From NCBI GenBank assembly GCA_001798595.1, contig MGSS01000028.1, positions 1-60,127 of the forward strand: 60,127 bases of DNA, read 5' to 3'. Positions 1-8,281 of the stretch are shown piece after piece (within the stretch, counting starts at the first letter, position 1; each line of letters starts with the position of its first letter). The position numbers were made by a program, and so were the translations under genes. The notes under the pieces were generated by a model. The model ran no database searches and was not told the origin of the DNA. It worked only from the letters and a program-made list of their open reading frames with translations. Source of the stretch: Deltaproteobacteria bacterium RIFCSPLOWO2_12_FULL_60_19. GTDB lineage: Bacteria; Desulfobacterota; Binatia; UBA9968.

Positions 1-1
1 T

Positions 2-2176
2 ATCCGCGCCGAGGTCATCGTCGACCAGTCCCGCTTCATCAAGCGATCGATCGAGGAGATTCAGTTCCACCTGCTGCTGGGGGCGATCCTCGTCTCGCTG
101 GTGGTGTTGCTCTTCATGCGCGACTGGCGCAGCACGATCATCGCCTCGATCGCCATTCCCGCTTCGATCGTCGCCACCTTCGCGCTGATGCGGGCGATGG
201 GCTTCACGCTGAACAACATCACCATGCTGGGGCTGGTGCTCTCGGTCGGCATCGTGATCGACGACGCCATCGTCGTGCTGGAAAACATCTTCCGCCACAT
301 CGAGGAAAAAAACGAGCCGCCCCGGAGCGCCGCGTCCAAGGCGACGCGGGAGATCTCGCTGGCGGTGATGGCGACGACGCTGTCGCTGCTGGTGATCTTC
401 GTCCCGCTCGCCTTCATGGCGGGCCGCGTCGGGCGCTGGTTTCAGAGCTTCGGCATCACCGTCGCCTTTGCCGTCGCCGTTTCGCTGTTGATCTCCTTCA
501 CCCTGACGCCGATGCTGAGCTCGCGCTTTCTCAAGGTCAAGCGCGCGGGGCACGCGTCGAAAGAGGGGATTTTCTACCGCTGGATCGACAAGTCCTACGG
601 CTGGATTCTCGCCTGGTCGCTGAGCCATCGCTGGACCGTGGTCGCCGTGGGTCTGGCGACGGTCCTCTGCACGGCGCCGCTGCTCTACCTGAGCGGGAAG
701 ACCTTTATCCCCACCGACGACCAGAGCGAGTTTGAGATGGTGATCCAGACGCCGAGCGGCTACACGCTGGCGGAGACCGACCGCATTTTGACGGAGCTGG
801 AGGCCAAAGTGCGCCGGCTGCGCGGCGTGACTCACACCCTCATCACGATCGGCGACACCACCGGGCGGCTGCGGCCGGGCGAGGGAGACGTGACCGCCGG
901 CTCGATCTACGCGCGGCTGGTCGACCTGTCGGAGCGGCCTTACAGCCAGTTCGACGTGATGACGGACGCGCGCAAAATCTTCACCGGCTATCCCGATCTC
1001 AGGGTCAGCGTTCAGGGCGTCAATCTGTTCGCCGGAGGCGGCGTGCGCGTGACCGACCTGGAGTTCAACCTGCGCGGCCCCAGCCTGGAACGCTTGCAGC
1101 AATACACCGACGCGATCATGGCGCGCATGCGCGAGCGGCCCGGCTTCGTGGACATCGACACGACCCTCTCCGTGCGCAAGCCCGAGCTGCGCACGCTGAT
1201 CGACCGCAAGAAGGCGTCCGACTTCGGCATCCGGGTCGAAGACGTCGCCTCGACGCTCCAAACCTTCGTCGGCGGCGAGCCGGTGTCGAAATATCAGGAG
1301 GAGGGCGAGCAATACGACGTCTGGCTCAGGGCCTTAAAGGAAAAACGGAGCGACCCCCACGCCTTGATGAACCTGACGGTGCCCGGACGGGGCGGCCAGC
1401 TCGTCAAGATCGCTAATTTCGTGAATCTCAGCGAAGAGCTCGGGCCGGCGCAGATCGACCGCTACAACCGCCGGCGCAAAGTGACCATCGTCGCGAACCT
1501 GCTCCCCACGTTGCCGCTGGGCGAGGCCGTGACGAATATCCAGGCGATCCTTCGCGAACTCAATTTCCCGTCAACCTATACCGCGGAGTTTACCGGCCGG
1601 GCGAAGGTCCTGGCCGAGACGATCGTCAACTTCGGCATCGCCTTCGGCCTGAGTTTTATTTTCATGTACATGGTGCTGGCCGCGCAGTTCGAGAGTTTTC
1701 TCCATCCGATCACCATCATGCTCGCGCTGCCGCTCACCCTGCCCTTCGCCATTCTCTCGTTGATCCTGCTCGGCCAGCCGCTGGACATCTACGCGATCTT
1801 CGGCCTCTTCATGCTGTTCGGCATCGTCAAGAAAAACGGCATCCTGCAGATCGACTACACCAACACGCTGCGGGCCCAGGGCTGGGAGCGCGACCCGGCG
1901 ATCGTCGAGGCGAACCACGCGCGGCTCCGGCCGATCCTGATGACGACGCTCATGCTGGTCTTCGGCATGCTTCCCATCGCGCTCGGCCAGGGGCCGGGCG
2001 CGGCCTCGCGGGCGTCGATGGCGAAAGTCATCATCGGCGGCCAGACGCTCTCGCTCCTGATCACGCTGGTGATGACGCCGGTCGCCTATTCGCTGTTCGA
2101 CGACCTGGGAAAGAAAAAAGTGTTCGGATGGATTCGCCTTGCGGGATTACGACGGCCAAGGCCGAGGGCGGGATAA
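2..2176 (+). CDS. RND efflux transporter permease subunit, 3' part
   Basis: This is the C-terminal part of an inner-membrane RND (AcrB/MexB-like) drug-proton antiporter. The frame is open from the window edge, so about the first 300 residues of a usual 1,000-1,050 are missing. Visible landmarks are the TM4 motif IVIDDAIVVLEN (adjacent Asp pair at 260-265), which holds the proton-relay aspartates, and the TM10 motif GIVKKNGILQIDY with the partner Lys. A large periplasmic loop lies between the two membrane blocks. The protein would export hydrophobic compounds with a periplasmic adaptor and an outer-membrane channel; neither partner is in view downstream, so they probably lie upstream. The family call is firm and the substrate unknown. 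Confidence 0.95.
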   Translation: MRAEVIVDQSRFIKRSIEEIQFHLLLGAILVSLVVLLFMRDWRSTIIASIAIPASIVATFALMRAMGFTLNNITMLGLVLSVGIVIDDAIVVLENIFRHIEEKNEPPRSAASKATREISLAVMATTLSLLVIFVPLAFMAGRVGRWFQSFGITVAFAVAVSLLISFTLTPMLSSRFLKVKRAGHASKEGIFYRWIDKSYGWILAWSLSHRWTVVAVGLATVLCTAPLLYLSGKTFIPTDDQSEFEMVIQTPSGYTLAETDRILTELEAKVRRLRGVTHTLITIGDTTGRLRPGEGDVTAGSIYARLVDLSERPYSQFDVMTDARKIFTGYPDLRVSVQGVNLFAGGGVRVTDLEFNLRGPSLERLQQYTDAIMARMRERPGFVDIDTTLSVRKPELRTLIDRKKASDFGIRVEDVASTLQTFVGGEPVSKYQEEGEQYDVWLRALKEKRSDPHALMNLTVPGRGGQLVKIANFVNLSEELGPAQIDRYNRRRKVTIVANLLPTLPLGEAVTNIQAILRELNFPSTYTAEFTGRAKVLAETIVNFGIAFGLSFIFMYMVLAAQFESFLHPITIMLALPLTLPFAILSLILLGQPLDIYAIFGLFMLFGIVKKNGILQIDYTNTLRAQGWERDPAIVEANHARLRPILMTTLMLVFGMLPIALGQGPGAASRASMAKVIIGGQTLSLLITLVMTPVAYSLFDDLGKKKVFGWIRLAGLRRPRPRAG

Positions 2177-2230
2177 ATCCCGCCCCTCGGCCTTGCAGGA
2201 AAAGCCGCCGCCCGGTTTGTTTCCGGCCAA

Positions 2231-2371
2231 TGCAAAATGAAAATTGCAAAATGCAAAAGTTAAATTGTCCGCCCCGCCTTTCTTCATTTTACATTTTTCA
2301 CTTTGCATTTTTCATTTTTCATTTTGCATTTTGTCTTCCTTGAACCTTTTGAACTTTTAAACCACTTTGCA
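2231..2371. repeat. Word-like AT-rich repeat, self-complementary
   Basis: The left part repeats words of the type GCAAAATGAAAA and the right part repeats their complements (CATTTTGCATTTTG), so the region can fold into an AT-rich hairpin between two convergent genes. It continues into a second word family (TTTGAAC-like, from about 2338). The same first word family recurs at 15471-15550. It may act as a bidirectional terminator; no coding sequence is evident. Confidence 0.6.
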
Positions 2372-2821
2372 CTATTTTCCCCGCAGCTTCTCCATCTCCT
2401 GTTTCGCGCCCTGAAACTTCGGATTGATCCTGAGCGCCGCCTCAAATTCCGCTTGCGCCTCCTCTTTCCGCCCCATGCCGGCGAGCACCTTCCCCAGCTC
2501 ATAGCGCGCCACGTCGTCGTCGGGGCAGAGCTTCAGCCCCTCGCGATAAAGCGCCACGGCGTCGCGCGGACTCTTGACCGCCTGCGCCTTCTCGAAATGG
2601 CGGAACGCCTGGTTGCAGGCCGCTTTTTTCTCCTCGGCTTTTTGCTTGGCGGCGACCATCTCCTCGCGCTCTTGCTTGAGGCGCGCGATCTCTTCTTCCT
2701 GCCGGCGAATCGTCTCCGCCTGCTGCCGCATCAACTCGGTCTCGCAACCGGAAAAAAAGAACGTCAGCAACGCCAACACGAGTCCGAACCGCCTTGAACT
2801 ATTTTGAACCATTTGAACCAC
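2372..2821 (-). CDS. Small lipoprotein with coiled coil and TPR
   Basis: This is a 149-residue predicted lipoprotein. A hydrophobic signal segment ends in the lipobox FFSGC, with the lipidated Cys at residue 26. Residues about 30-65 are rich in Glu, Gln, Arg and Lys and look like a coiled coil. Residues about 70-145 contain two TPR-like helix pairs, the second carrying the motif EEAQAEFEAALRINPKF. It is the last gene downstream of the molybdenum hydroxylase operon. The first residues (MVQMVQNSS) are encoded by the TTTGAAC-type intergenic repeat, so the true start could be slightly internal. The function is unknown; an envelope scaffold role is a guess. Confidence 0.7.
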   Translation of the reverse strand: MVQMVQNSSRRFGLVLALLTFFFSGCETELMRQQAETIRRQEEEIARLKQEREEMVAAKQKAEEKKAACNQAFRHFEKAQAVKSPRDAVALYREGLKLCPDDDVARYELGKVLAGMGRKEEAQAEFEAALRINPKFQGAKQEMEKLRGK

Positions 2822-2859
2822 TTTGAACGTCTTGACCGAGTTGAACGCCTTGACCGAGT
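2792..2859. repeat. TTTGAAC word repeat
   Basis: Short words such as TTTTGAACCATTTGAACC repeat between the lipoprotein start and the hydroxylase stop codon. The same words occur at 2338-2371 and 12830-12866. The repeat supplies the first codons of the lipoprotein reading frame. Confidence 0.6.
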
Positions 2860-5195
2860 TATCGCGCTTTGGCCTTCATCTCTTCCAGCGCGAGGAAGAT
2901 CTTCTCCGCCTTGATCGGCAGGTCTTTGATCCGCACGCCGACCGCGTCGAAGACCGCGTTGGCGATCGCCGGCGCGACCGGAATCAGCGCGCTTTCGCCG
3001 ATGCCCTTGGCGCCGAACGGGCCGTTGGGGTCCGGCACTTCGACCGAGATCGGATCGATCGTCTCCGGCATGTCGCCGAGCGACGGCAAAACGTAGTCGA
3101 CGAAGTTAGGGTTGATCGGCTGGCCGTTGTCGTAGGCAATCTCTTCGAACAGCGCCTGGCCGATGCCGGTAATCGCGGCGCCGGCCAACTGCTGGCGGCA
3201 GCCGAGCGGGTTGAGCGCTTTACCGACGTCGACGGCGGTGGCGTACTTGACGAGCTTGAGCCTGCCCGTATCGACGTCGACTTCCACTTCGGCGGCGCCG
3301 GCAGCTAAGAACCAAAACGCCGACGTGCTCTTCTCGCCGAATTCATTTTTGGTGGAGGTCTTGACCTGCCCCTCGCCGACCAGCGTGCCGCCCTGCATGC
3401 CGAAGCGCTTGAACATCGCGTCCGAATAATCGAGCTGCGCCTCCGGCAGGCGTATCTTGCCGCCGGCGAAGGTCACCTGCGCTTCCGGCACGCCGTATTC
3501 CATCGCGGCGATCTGCTTGAGCTGGCGCAGGATGTCCCGGGCCGCGAGCTGTACGGCCTTGCCCATGTGAAAGGTCGAGCGGCTCGACGACGTCGTGAGA
3601 TCGTAGGGCACGACGTCGGTGTCGACGCCGAGAACCTGGATCGTCTCGAGCGGGATGCCGAGCTCCTTGCCGGCGATTTGCGCCAGCACCGTCTCCGAAC
3701 CCTGCCCCATCTCGACCGTGCCGGTATATATGGATAAGCTCGCATCCTCGTTGAGCTTCACCACGGCGGAGGAAATCGACGGCGTGATCGTCGCTTTGAT
3801 CATGCACGCAATCCCCTTCCCCCTCTTAATGTTTTCCCCTCTGCTCCATTGTTCCACTGTTCCATTGTTCCATTGCTCCATTCGCCCCCAGCCGATCGAT
3901 TTCGCGACTTCGTCCAGGCATTCCTTAAGCCCGACGGCGCGGAGCGTCTCTTCCGTGACGAACTTATCGCCTTCGTCGTAACCGTTCTGCTTGCGCAGCT
4001 CGAGCGGATCGATCTTCAGCGCCGCCGCGATAATGTCCATCTGCGACTCGACGGCCCAGGCCGATTGCGACACGCCGAAGCCGCGGAACGCGCCCGCCGG
4101 CGGCTTGTTGGTGTAGACGGAATAGGAATCGATCTTGAGATTGGGAATCCGGTACGGACCGGCGGCGGTGTAGCCCGATTTTTTCGCCACGCGCGGTCCG
4201 ATCTCGGCGTAAGCGCCTGTGTCGAGATGGATTTCACACTCGCGCGCGACCAGCGTGCCGTCGTTTTTGACGCCGGTCTTCATCTTGATGATCGCGGCGT
4301 GCTTGGTGATCGTGTAGAAAACTTCCTCGCGCGACAGCACCAGGCGCACCGGACGCCCGGCCTTCTGCGCCAACGCTACGGTGATCGGCTCGACTTTCGG
4401 ATAGACCTTGCCGCCGTACCCGCCGCCCAGATAGGGCACGATCACGCGGACTTTGGAAACGGGCACTTTGAAAATATTCGCGAGCTGCGTGCGCACGACG
4501 AACGGATTCTGCGTCGTCGCCCAGACGGTGATGCGCCCGCCCGGCTCGACCTGAGCGATGCAGGCGTGGGTCTCGAGAAAACTGTGCTGCGTCGCCGGCA
4601 GCGTGAACGTGTCTTCGAAAATGCGATCCGCCTCGGCGAAGCCTCTTTGAATATCGCCGCGGTTGAGCCTGAAATGGGTGCAGATGTTGGTGCCTTCGAC
4701 AGGCTTCAACTCCGCGAGATCGGCGAAACCGGAAGCCGGCAGCTTGACCGACTCGTGCACCAGCGGCGCGCCGGGCTTCAGCGAATCGTTTACGCTCAGG
4801 ACCGCGGGCAGCTCCTCGTAATCGACCTCGATCATCCGCAGCGCCTCTTCCGCCGCGTCCACTGTGAGCGCCGCCACGGCCGCCACCGGATCGCCGACGT
4901 GGCGGACCTTTTCCACCGCGACGATCGTCTGGTCTTTGAACACGGGTCCATAGAAAGGCTCGATGCCCTGGTCATGCAGGATATCGTCGCGCGTCAGCAC
5001 GGCCACGACGCCGGAGATCTGGCGAGCCTTGGACGCGTCTATTCTTACAATCCGCGCGTGCGGGTACGGGCTCCTGAGAATCTTGCCGTGACACATGCCG
5101 GGCACGCTCATGTCCGCCAGGTACTGCGCCCGGCCGGTCACTTTGGTTTTGTAGTCCAACCGGCGCACTGACTTGCCGATCTCTGTCGTTTCCAT
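2859..5195 (-). CDS. Xanthine dehydrogenase-family molybdopterin-binding subunit
   Basis: This is the large catalytic subunit (about 778 residues) of a molybdenum hydroxylase of the xanthine dehydrogenase/aldehyde oxidase family. It carries the GGGYGGK motif, the PAGAFRGFG cofactor-binding motif and the C-terminal GAKGIGES segment with the catalytic Glu. The AYRCSFR loop of form I CO dehydrogenase is absent, so CO oxidation is unlikely. Such enzymes hydroxylate N-heterocycles, aldehydes or aromatic CoA esters with water as oxygen donor. The FeS and FAD subunits are the two genes upstream. The Met at 5195 is preferred over 5210 because a GGGAGAG ribosome-binding site precedes it. An odd insert (MEQWNNGTVEQW) is encoded by an intergenic-type repeat at 3843-3892. 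The substrate is unknown. Confidence 0.93.
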   Translation of the reverse strand: METTEIGKSVRRLDYKTKVTGRAQYLADMSVPGMCHGKILRSPYPHARIVRIDASKARQISGVVAVLTRDDILHDQGIEPFYGPVFKDQTIVAVEKVRHVGDPVAAVAALTVDAAEEALRMIEVDYEELPAVLSVNDSLKPGAPLVHESVKLPASGFADLAELKPVEGTNICTHFRLNRGDIQRGFAEADRIFEDTFTLPATQHSFLETHACIAQVEPGGRITVWATTQNPFVVRTQLANIFKVPVSKVRVIVPYLGGGYGGKVYPKVEPITVALAQKAGRPVRLVLSREEVFYTITKHAAIIKMKTGVKNDGTLVARECEIHLDTGAYAEIGPRVAKKSGYTAAGPYRIPNLKIDSYSVYTNKPPAGAFRGFGVSQSAWAVESQMDIIAAALKIDPLELRKQNGYDEGDKFVTEETLRAVGLKECLDEVAKSIGWGRMEQWNNGTVEQWSRGENIKRGKGIACMIKATITPSISSAVVKLNEDASLSIYTGTVEMGQGSETVLAQIAGKELGIPLETIQVLGVDTDVVPYDLTTSSSRSTFHMGKAVQLAARDILRQLKQIAAMEYGVPEAQVTFAGGKIRLPEAQLDYSDAMFKRFGMQGGTLVGEGQVKTSTKNEFGEKSTSAFWFLAAGAAEVEVDVDTGRLKLVKYATAVDVGKALNPLGCRQQLAGAAITGIGQALFEEIAYDNGQPINPNFVDYVLPSLGDMPETIDPISVEVPDPNGPFGAKGIGESALIPVAPAIANAVFDAVGVRIKDLPIKAEKIFLALEEMKAKAR
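3843..3892 (-). repeat. TTCCATTG word repeat inside the hydroxylase gene
   Basis: Tandem words of the type TTCCATTG/CTCCATTG lie in frame inside the molybdopterin subunit gene and encode the extra segment MEQWNNGTVEQW. Related words occur in the intergenic region at 36085-36175. The segment falls between the family blocks GW and KRGKGIA, which is probably a variable surface loop. Confidence 0.65.
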
Positions 5196-5228
5196 CGAGC
5201 TCTCCCGCATTCCGTGCGCAGTAGATCG

Positions 5229-5294
5229 TAAGGGGTCAGGCGTAAGGGGTTAGGGGTGGGAGGACGCCTCACGCCTCACCATTCACGCCTTACG
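5229..5294. repeat. AAGGGGT/CACGCCT inverted word repeat
   Basis: The left half repeats GTAAGGGGTTAGGGG-type words and the right half their complements (CGCCTCACGCCTCACC), so the 95-bp gap between the large subunit and the FeS subunit can form a hairpin. Related words recur near 54000-54036, 55257-55300 and 57815-57849. This is an intergenic repeat family, not a gene. Confidence 0.6.
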
Positions 5295-5306
5295 GCTCTT
5301 TATCGA

Positions 5307-5768
5307 TCAGATCCCCGCGACCTTCTTCACCGCCTGTATGATTTCCTGGTAACAGCCGCAACGGCAAAAATTTCCCCCAAGATAGTCCTTGATCTGCTCC
5401 TCGCTCGGCCGCGGCTGCTCGTCGAGCAGCGCCTTGGCCGTGAGAATGAAGCCCGACGTGCAGTAGCCGCACTGGAGCGCGCCGCAATCCATGAACGCCT
5501 CCTGGAGCGGATGGAGGCGGTCGCCGGCGGCCAGCCCTTCGATCGTCGTGAGCTCTGAGCCGTCGGCATCGACGGCGAGGAACGAGCAGGCGCTCACCGG
5601 CTTGCCGTCGAGCAATAACGTGCAGGCGCCGCAGACCTGCATGTCGCAGCCGAGCTTGGCACCGGTCAAACCCAACTGGTCGCGCACGGCTTCGAGCAGG
5701 CTCGTGCGCGGCGCGACCTCGACGGTCCGGTCCATCCCGTTCACTCGTAGGCGAATCTGTTTCTTCAT
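5307..5768 (-). CDS. [2Fe-2S] subunit of molybdenum hydroxylase
   Basis: This is the small iron-sulfur subunit (153 residues, usual length) that passes electrons from the molybdenum site to FAD. The N-terminal plant-ferredoxin-like cluster ligands are Cys41, Cys46, Cys49 and Cys61. The C-terminal helical domain holds the second cluster, with motifs LQCGYCTSGF and FCRCGCYQEI. It lies between the FAD subunit and the catalytic subunit on the same strand, the common medium-small-large order. It acts in the cytoplasm as part of the heterotrimer. Confidence 0.95.
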   Translation of the reverse strand: MKKQIRLRVNGMDRTVEVAPRTSLLEAVRDQLGLTGAKLGCDMQVCGACTLLLDGKPVSACSFLAVDADGSELTTIEGLAAGDRLHPLQEAFMDCGALQCGYCTSGFILTAKALLDEQPRPSEEQIKDYLGGNFCRCGCYQEIIQAVKKVAGI

Positions 5769-5790
5769 CTCTAAGCCTTGTAAACGAACT

Positions 5791-5891
5791 CGCCCTTCGA
5801 CGAGCTCAGGGCGAACGGAACATGATCAAAATCTGCTTGATTTTCCGTTCATGCTGAGCCTGCCTGTCCTGAGCGAAGCCGAAGGGTCGAA
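5791..5891. repeat. Dispersed CTTCGAC..GCTCAGG palindromic repeats
   Basis: Two copies of a short imperfect repeat lie here: CCCTTCGACGAGCTCAGGGCG at 5794-5813, and one running from CCTGTCCTGAGC to GAAGGGTCGAA at 5863-5891. Other copies are near 12786, 17568, 51885, 51982, 52918, 54849 and 58826. The second copy is read through by the FAD-subunit gene, giving the tail STLRLRSGQAGSA. Confidence 0.6.
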
Positions 5892-6763
5892 GCATGCGAC
5901 GCGCGGTCGTACGCCACCGCCATCGCCCGCCGCACCAGCACCCGAACAATGCCCCTCTTGAATCTCTCCGAGCCGCGCAGGTCGCTGATCGGACTACATT
6001 CCTCCGCCGCCGCGGCGGCCGCCTGCTCGACCAGTTGCGGCGATAGCGGATGTCCCGTCAGCAGCGCCTCCGCTCCTTGCGCTCTCATCGGCCGGGGCGC
6101 GACGCAGCCGAGCGCGATCCGGACCGTTCCGCAAGTTTTTCTATCCGCATTCAAGGAAATTCTCACGGCGACGCCGACGCAGGGCTTATCGACCACCGAG
6201 CTGCTGGAGAAACGGATGTATTCGATGCCGGTGGCCGGCGGAGGGGGCGGCACGATGACGCGCGTCAGAATCTCTTCCTCGCCGAGGCTCGTTTGATAGA
6301 GATCGACGAACAGCTCCTCAAGCGGGATCGTCCGGTCGCCCGACGGGCCCGAGATCGCGACGCGCGCGTCGAGGGCGAGAAAAACCTGGGCGAGATCGGT
6401 GAGCGGCTCGCCCGAGGCGAGATTGCCGCCGACCGTGCCGACGTTGCGCACGCGGATGTTGGCCACCTCGCGCTCGACCGCGCAGAGGATCGGCAGCTTC
6501 TCCCGGATCAGTTGGGAAGTCTCCAGCTCGCGGTGCGTGGCGAGCGCGCCGATGACGAACCCTTCGCTCGGATCGAAACGGATTCCTTTGAGTTCCTGGA
6601 TCTTCTTGATGTTGACGAGCGCCTTGGGCCGGATGAGCCCCTGCTTCATCACGATGCTCAGATAGGCGCCGCCGGCGTAGGGCCGCGCCTCGCCGCCGTA
6701 GCGCTTAAGCATCGCGCAGGCCTCGGCGACCGTCGCCGGTTCGAGATATTCGAAGTCATTCAT
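5849..6763 (-). CDS. FAD-binding subunit of molybdenum hydroxylase
   Basis: This is the FAD subunit (304 residues against a usual 280-300). It contains the FAD-binding segments RPYAGGAYLSIVMKQG near residue 30 and TVGGNLASGEP near residue 110, followed by the CO dehydrogenase flavoprotein C-terminal domain. It takes electrons from the FeS subunit and passes them to an acceptor. The last 13 or so residues (STLRLRSGQAGSA) are encoded by a dispersed palindromic repeat, so the original stop codon was probably lost or overwritten by the repeat. It is first of the three hydroxylase genes and downstream of the UbiD-like gene. Confidence 0.93.
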   Translation of the reverse strand: MNDFEYLEPATVAEACAMLKRYGGEARPYAGGAYLSIVMKQGLIRPKALVNIKKIQELKGIRFDPSEGFVIGALATHRELETSQLIREKLPILCAVEREVANIRVRNVGTVGGNLASGEPLTDLAQVFLALDARVAISGPSGDRTIPLEELFVDLYQTSLGEEEILTRVIVPPPPPATGIEYIRFSSSSVVDKPCVGVAVRISLNADRKTCGTVRIALGCVAPRPMRAQGAEALLTGHPLSPQLVEQAAAAAAEECSPISDLRGSERFKRGIVRVLVRRAMAVAYDRASHASTLRLRSGQAGSA

Positions 6764-6805
6764 GATCGAAAGGGTAGCGACGCCTCAGGGCGCAAGTCTT
6801 CGAAG

Positions 6806-6907
6806 TGAAAGTCGCCGGCCGTTCGGAGAGCCCGCGCATCCGTTACTGCCGGTGGGAATAAGTAGCTACCCATTGCGCGGGCTCGGAGAGCGGCTGGCGG
6901 CTTTCAC
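6806..6907. repeat. Long inverted repeat between ubiD-like and FAD-subunit genes
   Basis: About 32 bp from 6806 (TGAAAGTCGCCGGCC through GAGCCCGCGC) is inverted at 6875-6907 (GCGCGGGCTC through GCGGCTTTCA) with few mismatches and a loop of about 37 bp. It fills the gap between two genes on the minus strand and may be an internal terminator or processing site, or a palindromic mobile repeat. Confidence 0.55.
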
Positions 6908-6917
6908 TGCCTCCCCC

Positions 6918-8264
6918 TCACAAATACTTGACCTTATCCACGCCGGGGATTTCCACTTTTTCAAAGCGCCAGCGCTCTTTCATGGGGGCGGTGGCGTCGA
7001 TTCCCAAACCGGCGGTGACGCGGTTCTCCGGACAGGAAGGGTCGAGCGTGGAACAGGCGATCCGCGGAACGATGATGGCGTCCTTGTCCGCCTGAAATCG
7101 CGTGGCCATCGCCCAGTCCACCTGCATCGGATCGAACGGATCGATGTCGTGGTCGACCACGATCACTTGCTTGAGACCGATCCCCATCGCAAGCAGCGCC
7201 AAAATCACGTTGCGCCCTTCGTTCTCCGCGCGCTTTTTGATCGATACCACGACGTGGTGCCGGAACGTGCCGCCGGGAGTCATGTTGACGGCGCGCACTT
7301 CCGGCACGATCTTTTTCACTTCGCGATACACCACGGCGGCATTCCCGTATTCGATCAGCGTGTGGTTCTCCGTGACCGGCATGCCCGTCAGCGCGGTCTG
7401 GTAGATCGGATTTTTTCTCATCGTGATCGCCGTGACCTTGAGCACCGGCGCTTGCTTGGCCTCGCTGTAACAGCCGGGATACTCGCCGTACGGCCCGTCG
7501 GCGACGCGCTCGCCGGGGATAGTCACGCCTTCGATGACGATTTCCGCGAAAGCCGGCACTTCGACATCGATCGTCTCACATCGGATGAGTTTCACCGCGG
7601 CTCCGCGCAGGCCGCCGGCGACGTGGTACTCGTCGATGCCGTACGGAACCTTGGCCTGCGAGCCAATGACGAGCGCCGGCTCGACGCCGATCGCCGTCGC
7701 GACTTCCAATCCGCGGTTTTTCTCCTCGGCCTTTAAAATCATTCGGCCCAGGTGGTGATCCGCCGGCGCCCAGAGCGACAATTTGTCTTTTCCCAGGACG
7801 AGCATGCGGTGGATCGACAGATTGCGAATATGCGTCTCGGGATCTTTGCCGACTTGGACGCCGATCGTGACGTACGGGCCGCAATCTTTGCTCGCGTGAG
7901 TGACGATAGGTAATTTGCTCAGGTCGACCTCGGCGCCGATCCACTTGATTTCTTTGACCGGCCCGCTGGAGACCGTTTCCGGCGGGATGCGCTTGTCTTC
8001 CAAGGTCAAGTAGCGCTCCAGCATTTGGTCTTGCGGAACGCCTAGACCCAACGCCACCAGCTTTCGCGTCGCGAACAGACCGCCCAAGACGCGCCAACCG
8101 GGAAATCCTTTGACGTTTTCGAACAGGAGCGCGGGACCTTCGACGTCCGAAGTCTTGCGGATGCCGGCGGCGATGTCGAATTTTACCTCGACTTCCTCCT
8201 TGACGCGGCGTAACTGTCCCTGGCCTTCCAGATAAGAGAGGTAACTCCGCAGATCGTCAAACAT
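6918..8264 (-). CDS. UbiD family (de)carboxylase
   Basis: This is a 448-residue UbiD-family protein, the prenylated-FMN-dependent reversible decarboxylases of aromatic and alpha,beta-unsaturated acids. The start MFDDLRSYLSYLEGQGQL is typical of the family, as are the downstream blocks DVEGPALLFENVKGFPGWRV and GPYGEYPGCYSEAK. The frame stays open further upstream, but the Met at 8264 is chosen because it aligns with the family start, has a GAGGTG ribosome-binding site and follows the DUF1989 stop by only 17 bp. The flavin prenyltransferase UbiX is not in the window. With a molybdenum hydroxylase in the same operon, a role in aromatic or heterocyclic acid breakdown is plausible; the substrate is unknown. 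Confidence 0.9.
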   Translation of the reverse strand: MFDDLRSYLSYLEGQGQLRRVKEEVEVKFDIAAGIRKTSDVEGPALLFENVKGFPGWRVLGGLFATRKLVALGLGVPQDQMLERYLTLEDKRIPPETVSSGPVKEIKWIGAEVDLSKLPIVTHASKDCGPYVTIGVQVGKDPETHIRNLSIHRMLVLGKDKLSLWAPADHHLGRMILKAEEKNRGLEVATAIGVEPALVIGSQAKVPYGIDEYHVAGGLRGAAVKLIRCETIDVEVPAFAEIVIEGVTIPGERVADGPYGEYPGCYSEAKQAPVLKVTAITMRKNPIYQTALTGMPVTENHTLIEYGNAAVVYREVKKIVPEVRAVNMTPGGTFRHHVVVSIKKRAENEGRNVILALLAMGIGLKQVIVVDHDIDPFDPMQVDWAMATRFQADKDAIIVPRIACSTLDPSCPENRVTAGLGIDATAPMKERWRFEKVEIPGVDKVKYL

Positions 8265-8281
8265 CCCTGCACCTCGCAGCG

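Noticed and set aside
3849-5171. Plus-strand reading frame of 440 codons opposite the molybdenum hydroxylase
   Set aside because: The product is Arg/His/Asp-rich and unlike any family, while the minus strand encodes a complete hydroxylase subunit.
2859-5195. Naming the hydroxylase CO dehydrogenase (CoxL)
   Set aside because: The AYRCSFR active-site loop of form I CO dehydrogenase is absent; the motif reads GAFRGFG.
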